Shown: positions 58,696 to 64,000 of the stretch, in pieces
Layout of the letters: each line of letters opens with the position of its first letter
How positions within the stretch are numbered: the first letter of the stretch is position 1
Assembly: GCF_002812205.1 (NCBI RefSeq)
Contig: NZ_NPEA01000009.1
Coordinates: 124,001-188,000 of the forward strand
DNA: 64,000 nucleotides
Reading direction: 5' to 3'
Source: Leptospira neocaledonica
GTDB lineage: Bacteria > Spirochaetota > Leptospiria > Leptospirales > Leptospiraceae
Program-made: the position numbers and the translations under genes
Notes under the pieces: model-generated
Databases searched by the model: none
Seen by the model: the letters and a program-made list of their open reading frames with translations, nothing else
What the model was told of the DNA's origin: nothing

Positions 58696-58735
58696 TTAAA
58701 GTTCAGGATATAGTCCGGCTTATGGATCGAAAAGG

Positions 58736-58772
58736 AAAAAAACCCCTCCCCTCGGCCGAATGAGGGAAGGGG
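58736..58772 (-). terminator. Intrinsic terminator of the LruC-domain lipoprotein gene
   Basis: On the minus strand, CCCCTTCCCTC and GAGGGGAGGGG pair over 11 bases (one G-T) around an 8-base loop, followed by seven Ts. It lies 33 bases past the stop of the gene at 58805-60097 and separates it from the kinase gene. Confidence 0.85.
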
Positions 58773-58804
58773 GAGGTTGCTTTTACTCTTTCAGGAGTCC
58801 CAAA

Positions 58805-60097
58805 TTAGGGCGTAGCCGGAAACACTTCCGAAGTATTCGGAGTTCGGAACCAATCAGTATCGGTGGTTCCGAGAGATTCATACCAAGTTTTGAAAGTAGG
58901 ATAAGAGTTACGTATGTCCGTAGCTTCGTATGGCCATTGGAAGTTTCCAGGCACAAGGAGCACCCAAGGGAAACCGGTAGCATCTCTGTAGATGTCCTTA
59001 CCTTCAGCATCAAAATACTTTCCTGCAGCATGTATATCCTTACCGGTATTAACCACTCTGATGAATGTATCATAAGGGGCAGGTCCCAATACCAGTTTAG
59101 AAATTGGAGCGGAAAGTATGACTTCCAGTTTTGCGGTTTTACCTTTTACGAAGGTAGTGTCCGTTTTGGAAGCGTTCGATTTAGAAATTGTAGTAGAGCT
59201 ATTTCCTAAAATTTCCAGATCGGAAATGGAAGCTGGGGTTCCGGTTAAATTTTCTTCCAATGTGGTTCCATCGGCTGCATAACGAAGAAGTGAATAACTT
59301 GTCACACTTGCTCCAGGCAATCCGAAGCGAAGAGTATGATTGTATCCTGCACCTTTCGCAACATGAGTGAAATAACCTCTCACTCGTACTACTTCGCCGG
59401 ATTTGTTCAGATCTTCTTCGAAATAGGAACGGATCACATAGTCGTTGAAGTCCGCATCTCCTTGTTTAGGGAATAAGTCCTCATATGATGTAGTGTAATA
59501 ATCTTCTGCAGGGACACGGATCGAACTCACTCTTGTAGGATCGTTCGGGAATACATCTTCAAAATCCTGAACACCATCTCCATCAGAGTCAATGATCTGA
59601 GTGGTCACTGCTGTAAATCCCACCGAAATTCTGCGATCTACCTTACTTACATTTACGATGGAAATATCAGCCTCGTAAAATTTACCGTAAGCTTCTACAG
59701 TGATATGAACAGTTTTTGTATCACCATCTATCGTAAAACTGCCGGTAACTTCTCCGCTAGGATTTGTATACGCTTTAAAAACCGATTTATTACTAGCGGC
59801 ACCAGGTACGGCAGAAGGTACAGTAACCTGCACCATGGAACCGTTCACCGGTGCTACAGGATCTATCACTTGAACGTTTACAGTGATTGTACGGGTGGTA
59901 TCGAATACGAAATCAACCGGAGTAGTCTCGTCATTGATATCGATCCCGAAATCAGTAGGACCGGAAGGAGCCTCCACTGCAGTGGATCCTGCTACAAGAC
60001 TCATCAACCATGCGTAGTTTGGATCGCTGGAAGATGTGCAGGACATCAGTAGGAAACTGAAAGAAAAGGAAAAGCTGAGTAGAATTCTTTTTATCAT
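58805..60097 (-). CDS. LruC-domain lipoprotein
   Basis: 430 residues. Lipobox LLMSC (Cys about residue 20). Residues 40-150 form a beta-rich, Ig-like region with pairs of acidic residues. A calcium-type loop DSDGDGVQDFEDVFPNDP follows (about 168-185), and then the LruC (DUF4842) domain to the C-terminus (DADFNDYVIRSYFEEDLN, GFPWVLLVPGNFQWPYE). The domain is named from the leptospiral LruC lipoprotein linked to equine uveitis. Whether this is its orthologue cannot be decided here. Likely surface- or periplasm-exposed. Confidence 0.8.
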   Translation of the reverse strand: MIKRILLSFSFSFSFLLMSCTSSSDPNYAWLMSLVAGSTAVEAPSGPTDFGIDINDETTPVDFVFDTTRTITVNVQVIDPVAPVNGSMVQVTVPSAVPGAASNKSVFKAYTNPSGEVTGSFTIDGDTKTVHITVEAYGKFYEADISIVNVSKVDRRISVGFTAVTTQIIDSDGDGVQDFEDVFPNDPTRVSSIRVPAEDYYTTSYEDLFPKQGDADFNDYVIRSYFEEDLNKSGEVVRVRGYFTHVAKGAGYNHTLRFGLPGASVTSYSLLRYAADGTTLEENLTGTPASISDLEILGNSSTTISKSNASKTDTTFVKGKTAKLEVILSAPISKLVLGPAPYDTFIRVVNTGKDIHAAGKYFDAEGKDIYRDATGFPWVLLVPGNFQWPYEATDIRNSYPTFKTWYESLGTTDTDWFRTPNTSEVFPATP

Positions 60098-60227
60098 AAT
60101 CGCACCCGAGAATGCCTTGATTATGCCGATATCACTTGTTTAAGCAATACGCCGGAAGGGTTAGATTACTAGAACCTTCGGGTAATAGTATTTTTGACAG
60201 CTTGTTATAAAAGAAGAAAGTATCTGC

Positions 60228-60248
60228 CTATAATTCGGCGAATTATAG
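60228..60248. repeat. Perfect inverted repeat over the stop codon of the HDOD gene
   Basis: CTATAATTCG (60228-60237) and CGAATTATAG (60239-60248) pair perfectly around a single base. The TAA stop of the minus-strand gene (60243-60245) lies inside the right arm. No good T run follows, so it is more likely an mRNA 3'-end structure than a standard terminator. The remaining 145-base gap upstream of 60228 shows only a weak GC hairpin near 60150-60180. Confidence 0.6.
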
Positions 60249-61766
60249 AGTGGCTTGGAAACTTTCTAAAGCTTTGGTCCGGAAAGAATGGAAATCTCCG
60301 GAAGAGAAAAATTTACAATGTTTTAGTACTTCTTCGGGGATCTCGGAGAACTTAGCTTCTTCGTTATTGATCTTGATCATCATATCTCCCAGATAAATAG
60401 GGAAGATGATCTCTTTATACTGTTCTTCCGCCAATTGGGGTCTATGGTGGTATTCCATTGTTTTAGAATATAACTCTGGGAAATTCCATTTTTCAGCGAT
60501 CAATGCACCGATCTTAGTATGAGTAATACCGAATGCAGCTTCTTCCATAGAAAGAGAAGAAGCGATTTCCTTGGATGCGGAATAATTTTGGATCTTGCCC
60601 ATACGCTCTTGTTCCAAAGAAAGAAGAATAATCTCTCCAATATCATGAAGAAGTGCTGCGGACATCAGATTGCTCATCGCATCCTTAGGAAGATTTAATC
60701 TTTGAGCGATCAATTTACAGTAATACGCACATTGGTTGGATTTTTCCCAGATTGTTAAGAATGCAGGGAACTTGTTCTCCAGGATCTGTTTTGTTCCGAG
60801 AGAGTATAATAAAACCTGCAATTCTTTCAAACCGATGAGTTGGATTGCTCTATCCAAGGACTCTACTTTGTTTCCTCTGCGGAAAGCAGCCGAGTTAGAT
60901 AATTTTAGAATGTTTGCAGAAAGAGCCACGTCCTTCTTCACCATCTCAGCGATCTGACCTATACTCGAATTCGGTTTATCGATCGCCAATTGGATATCTT
61001 GGATCGCTTTCGGGAAGGTAGGAAGTTGGTCTACTTCCTTGATAATTTCTTCCGCTTTTTGGATTTGTACATTCTCTTTTTGGATACGAATAGGAATATC
61101 AATGATAACAGAAGTATTATTACCTTGGCTTTCTACTTTATAGGAACTTGCACCCAATCCGTCGTTTTTCAACATCATGAGAGTCATGATCAGTCCAAGG
61201 CCGGCGCCTTCGGTCTCGTCTCCTTTTTCTAAAAAAGCTTCGGCAAGATCGTTATACGTTTTTGCTTTTTCGATCCTTTCGTTGATACGATCTACTTCTT
61301 CGGGGCTGAGTTTTACATTATTCATCACACGGATACGGATCGCGTCCTTATTGTGAATGAATGAAACAAGGACAACATAGTTATTCTTAAAGAGAAGATC
61401 TTCATACTTCTCCTTATTATCTAGATAAGTTTGTTTAAAACCTGTGATTTTGCTACGATATACACTAGGATTTTGGATATCTGCTTGGAGTTCTCTAAAA
61501 TAGATCCTTTTGATATTTGCTTTGATTGTGTTAGTGATGGTTTCTTTCATCGCCGCGAGAACGGAATCCCTTACGAATATGATATCTAAATGTAAAAGAT
61601 AACGATCCAAGGTCTTGGAAAGAATGCTGTCCACGCTCTCAGTAAGATTGAAAAATTTAAAATGAAACGGCGTATTCTCCGAAATAGGATGATTCAGGTC
61701 CTTCAGATTGCTGAATATACCTTGGTCTTTGTGGTGGAAAAGTTCTAGGGTTTTCCCTTGGCTCAT
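60243..61766 (-). CDS. HATPase-like/HDOD fusion signalling protein
   Basis: 507 residues. Residues 30-235 resemble an anti-sigma-type ATPase fold: an N-box-like [13 protein letters not shown] and a G-loop [12 protein letters not shown] followed by [12 protein letters not shown]. Residues 240-470 are an HDOD domain ([39 protein letters not shown]). HDOD proteins act in signalling and often lack phosphodiesterase activity. No membrane segment. The pairing of the two modules suggests binding of nucleotide coupled to output; the partner is unknown. Confidence 0.8.
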   Translation of the reverse strand: MSQGKTLELFHHKDQGIFSNLKDLNHPISENTPFHFKFFNLTESVDSILSKTLDRYLLHLDIIFVRDSVLAAMKETITNTIKANIKRIYFRELQADIQNPSVYRSKITGFKQTYLDNKEKYEDLLFKNNYVVLVSFIHNKDAIRIRVMNNVKLSPEEVDRINERIEKAKTYNDLAEAFLEKGDETEGAGLGLIMTLMMLKNDGLGASSYKVESQGNNTSVIIDIPIRIQKENVQIQKAEEIIKEVDQLPTFPKAIQDIQLAIDKPNSSIGQIAEMVKKDVALSANILKLSNSAAFRRGNKVESLDRAIQLIGLKELQVLLYSLGTKQILENKFPAFLTIWEKSNQCAYYCKLIAQRLNLPKDAMSNLMSAALLHDIGEIILLSLEQERMGKIQNYSASKEIASSLSMEEAAFGITHTKIGALIAEKWNFPELYSKTMEYHHRPQLAEEQYKEIIFPIYLGDMMIKINNEEAKFSEIPEEVLKHCKFFSSGDFHSFRTKALESFQATL

Positions 61767-62167
61767 ATCAAGTAACTCTGAAAAACGTTAGTGGTCTCTG
61801 TCAAGAATTAGCGTAACTTATAAATTAAAAATAAGTTTCTGCTAAGCGAATTATACGGATTAAACTTAGAAAAAAAAACCAGGAGAAAGATTTATATTAC
61901 GATTCTTGTCAGAAATAAATTTCCAAAAACGTCGATGTAAATTAATCCTTTTGGGCTAGTCTATCACTTGTTCAGGTAGGAAAATTCTTATCATAACAGG
62001 TAGAATAAAAAGCGACTCGGGTCCAGGGAGGTGGCTTTTTTGTAAAAAGTTAATGAATGATCATTCAATAAAAAGGTTGCGTCAAAATCCTTAATTTGAT
62101 GAAATTATACCTTGGTTCTCTACCAGTCCGGATTTCCGGAAGAATGTTAGAACTTAGGAGACCCCTC
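61767..62167. other. Intergenic region between the HDOD and ALDH genes
   Basis: About 400 bases without a supported gene. It holds the promoter regions of two divergent genes. AAAAAGC (about 62007-62013) pairs with GCTTTTT (about 62054 region upstream, ending near 62040), giving a hairpin with a T run near 62034-62041 on the + strand. The palindrome TGAATGATCATTCA (62054-62067) is a separate element. Nothing else is recognised. Confidence 0.4.
62054..62067. promoter_or_regulatory. TetR-type palindrome upstream of the aldehyde dehydrogenase gene
   Basis: TGAATGATCATTCA is a perfect 14-bp palindrome built from TGAATGA half-sites, like those bound by TetR-family regulators of lipid or aldehyde genes. 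It is 100 bases ahead of the chosen ATG (62168). No regulator gene is adjacent, so the binding protein is unknown. Confidence 0.5.
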
Positions 62168-63655
62168 ATGTCCAGCACAGCTACACAACCGGCGAGCTCA
62201 GTCTCTTCCGCTTCCAGCGGAACGGCTTCTTTTCCAGCTCCGAACCCTAAGGAGATGCAAAGAGTATTCGATGCCCAAAAACGTCATTTTCATAAGGTTC
62301 TGAAAGTTTCCAAGGGAAAGGATCGAGTCGTATTATTGAAAAAATTACTGGCAGCAGTAGAAAGACTTACTCCAGAAATCAAACAAGCCTTACAAAACGA
62401 TTTTAGAAAAGCTCCTCACGAAACGGATCTAACGGAGATCATGCCATCTATTGCGGAATTAAAAGACGCAATCCGACATGTAAAAACTTGGATGAAACCG
62501 GAAAGAGTAAAAACTCCAATTTCACTCTTTGGAGCAAGGAGTTCCATTTCTTACGAACCAAAGGGAGTAACTTTGATTATTTCTCCTTGGAACTATCCAT
62601 TCTATCTCGCGATTGCACCTTTGACTGCAGCGCTTGCAGCAGGAAATACTGCGATTATCAAACCTTCCGAATTCACACCTGAAACTTCTAAACTACTTAC
62701 TAAACTAGTAAAAGAGACCTTCCAAGAAGGAGAAGTTGCAGTATTCGAAGGAGATCATACTGTTTCTACCGCTTTAATGGAGTTACCATTCGATCATATC
62801 TTCTTCACCGGAAGTACTCATGTAGGAAAGATTGTAATGGCAGCCGCTGCTAAAAATCTTTCTACAGTGACCTTAGAGTTAGGAGGAAAATCTCCTGCTA
62901 TCATCGTGCCAGGAGCAAACCTGAAAAAGGCAGCTCAGAAATTGGTATGGGGAAAGATCATGAACGCGGGGCAAACCTGTGTGGCGCCTGATTATCTACT
63001 TCTACCAGAAGGAGAAACTGAAGAATTTGTAAAACAAGCGAAGGCTGCAGTAAAATCTTTCTATGGAGAAAGTTCTGCCGATATTAAGAGTAATAAAGAC
63101 TTCTGTCGTTTAGTGAACCAAAGAAACTTCCAAAGAGTTTCCGGGTATATCCACGAAGCAGTTGAAAAAGGTGGAAAAGTAGTAATGGGAGGAGAAACAG
63201 ATTCTTCTCAAAACTATATAGAGCCTACATTGATTGCCGATGTTCCAGCAAATGCAAGGATCATGGAAGACGAGATCTTCGGGCCGGTGCTTCCAATCTT
63301 AACTTACAAAAACTTGGACGAAGCAGTGGAGAAGGTCCTCTCTAAACCGAAACCTCTCGCACTCTATGTATTCGGAAGCAATAACAAACATATCAATAAG
63401 GTCCTGAAGGAAACATCTTCCGGAGGAGCCGCGGTGAATGACGTTATCGTACATTTGGCGAACCCGAATCTACCATTCGGAGGGATCAATCATTCCGGAC
63501 ACGGAAGTTATCATGGCTGGTATGGATTCAGAACATTCTCTCATGAGAAATCAGTATTCAAACAAGCTCCATTTTCTTCGATTGAAATGTTATATCCGCC
63601 ATACACTGGATTCGTGGACAAAATGCTTCAATTCACTAAGAAGTTCTTCGTTTAA
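62168..63655 (+). CDS. Aldehyde dehydrogenase, class 3 (fatty aldehyde) type
   Basis: 495 residues from ATG 62168, chosen because AGGAG lies about 6 bases upstream; reading from 62096/62099 would add 24 residues without family match. Catalytic residues are E237 ([12 protein letters not shown]) and C271 ([13 protein letters not shown]). The APDY after the Cys is characteristic of class 3 enzymes that oxidise medium- and long-chain aldehydes. The NAD-binding [16 protein letters not shown] and [10 protein letters not shown] are present. The first 25 residues are S/A/T-rich and low in complexity. Confidence 0.9.
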   Translation: MSSTATQPASSVSSASSGTASFPAPNPKEMQRVFDAQKRHFHKVLKVSKGKDRVVLLKKLLAAVERLTPEIKQALQNDFRKAPHETDLTEIMPSIAELKDAIRHVKTWMKPERVKTPISLFGARSSISYEPKGVTLIISPWNYPFYLAIAPLTAALAAGNTAIIKPSEFTPETSKLLTKLVKETFQEGEVAVFEGDHTVSTALMELPFDHIFFTGSTHVGKIVMAAAAKNLSTVTLELGGKSPAIIVPGANLKKAAQKLVWGKIMNAGQTCVAPDYLLLPEGETEEFVKQAKAAVKSFYGESSADIKSNKDFCRLVNQRNFQRVSGYIHEAVEKGGKVVMGGETDSSQNYIEPTLIADVPANARIMEDEIFGPVLPILTYKNLDEAVEKVLSKPKPLALYVFGSNNKHINKVLKETSSGGAAVNDVIVHLANPNLPFGGINHSGHGSYHGWYGFRTFSHEKSVFKQAPFSSIEMLYPPYTGFVDKMLQFTKKFFV

Positions 63656-63681
63656 AAGTTTCTTCTACTTTCTTCGATTTG

Positions 63682-63706
63682 AAAGCCCTCTTCGGAGGGC
63701 TTTTTT
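63682..63706 (+). terminator. Intrinsic terminator of the aldehyde dehydrogenase gene
   Basis: AAAGCCCTC (63682-63690) pairs with GAGGGCTTT (63695-63703) around a TTCG tetraloop, with a T run to 63706. It is 26 bases past the stop. Confidence 0.93.
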
Positions 63707-63944
63707 GTTAGAACTCCAACATTTTCGAAAGGACGGCCCCGCCCCTCCGGAACGACGATAGGAGTGAGGAGTCGGCCGCTTTCGGATACGGAACTAAGTT
63801 TTATCGAAAGCATTTTTTGAAAAACGGCCCCCACCCTGGTTTGGGTGGTGGAGGTGGGCTTGTGGGAGAAGCTGTTTTTCCTATATCATAAAATCTTAAA
63901 ATTTACAACTACAAATTGCGTAGGACTTTGTTAGAACTCCAACA
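63706..63944 (-). repeat. Interspersed repeat, copy C (reverse orientation), with flanking 16-mers
   Basis: TGTTAGAACTCCAACA occurs identically at 63706-63721 and 63929-63944 and flanks the unit. Read on the minus strand, the AT block (63884-63912) and the GC-rich block (63809-63867, with AGGGTGGGGG.CGTTTTT..AAAAATGCT) follow in the same order as copy B. An additional GC-rich stretch lies at 63734-63778. The gap from 63656 to the window end holds no gene that I can support. Confidence 0.7.
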
Positions 63945-64000
63945 TAGCTAAGCGAGAAGAAATTCCTTGACTTAGCGAATATAACCGCGGCAGCGATGCG

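Noticed and set aside
61980..62045. Riboswitch upstream of the aldehyde dehydrogenase gene
   Set aside because: Only a simple AAAAAGC/GCTTTTT stem is visible; no conserved aptamer core was recognised, and the stem is better read as a terminator-like hairpin.

Overview
The window reads as chromosome of a Leptospira (spirochaete). The evidence is a run of lipoproteins with spirochaetal-type lipoboxes, families typical of leptospires (a DUF1554 lipoprotein, an LruC-domain lipoprotein, a membrane PP2C phosphatase with TPRs, a class III cyclase next to a FecR protein, a 7TM-DISM receptor) and the ribosomal gene set. By eye the base composition is in the low-to-mid 40s % GC. That is above L. interrogans and would suit one of the intermediate/P2-clade species; this is inference, not a computed value. 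No tRNA, rRNA, CRISPR array, insertion sequence or phage gene was found.

Positions 1-14541 hold one long + strand block, the S10-spc-alpha ribosomal supercluster. It runs from the 3' end of rpsJ through rplC-rplD-rplW-rplB-rpsS-rplV-rpsC-rplP-rpmC-rpsQ-rplN-rplX-rplE-rpsN-rpsH-rplF-rplR-rpsE-rpmD-rplO, then secY-adk-infA-rpmJ-rpsM-rpsK-rpsD-rpoA-rplQ, and closes with a strong intrinsic terminator. Three genes (rpmD, rpmJ, partial rpsJ) are very short. L29 and L17 carry long basic tails and L14 has an internal insertion. A hairpin sits in the only sizeable gap, between rplO and secY.

Positions 14.6-26.1 kb are accessory. They hold a membrane PP2C/TPR phosphatase, a GH5 lipoprotein resembling endoglycoceramidases, and a small SRPBCC protein. 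Next comes a minus-strand operon (HemL-like aminotransferase, class II aldolase, and a second aldolase-like protein that has lost two of three zinc histidines) divergent from a TetR regulator across a near-perfect 34-bp operator. Two tandem paralogous outer-membrane-type proteins follow.

Positions 26.2-36 kb are mainly housekeeping: ComF, DinB, RecQ, MnmC, DusA and an MBL-fold hydrolase, with two uncharacterised membrane or lipoproteins. Positions 36.1-42.6 kb hold a 7TM-DISM receptor with a decayed kinase module, a di-haem cytochrome c peroxidase behind a PerR-like box, a lipoprotein, a citrate-synthase-like protein with substituted catalytic residues, and a membrane-anchored AraC regulator. 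Positions 42.7-48.6 kb form a + strand run: M24 peptidase, PF10118 protein, SDR, alpha/beta hydrolase, NlpC/P60, VanX-type dipeptidase and an RlmK-like methyltransferase.

Positions 48.7-51.5 kb are minus strand (SDR, UbiA-like membrane protein, MscS channel). Positions 51.7-57 kb are a four-gene + strand set (adenylate cyclase, FecR protein, FN3-like protein, DUF1554 lipoprotein) converging on a NarL-type two-component pair. The window ends with an LruC-domain lipoprotein, an ATPase-HDOD fusion, and a class 3 aldehyde dehydrogenase with a TetR-type half-site palindrome upstream.

Three intergenic regions (about 19.6, 48.6 and 63.8 kb) share a diverged, modular interspersed repeat: short GGAATTCC-centred palindromes, an AT-rich block and a GC-rich hairpin. 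It is the least explained non-coding structure in the window.
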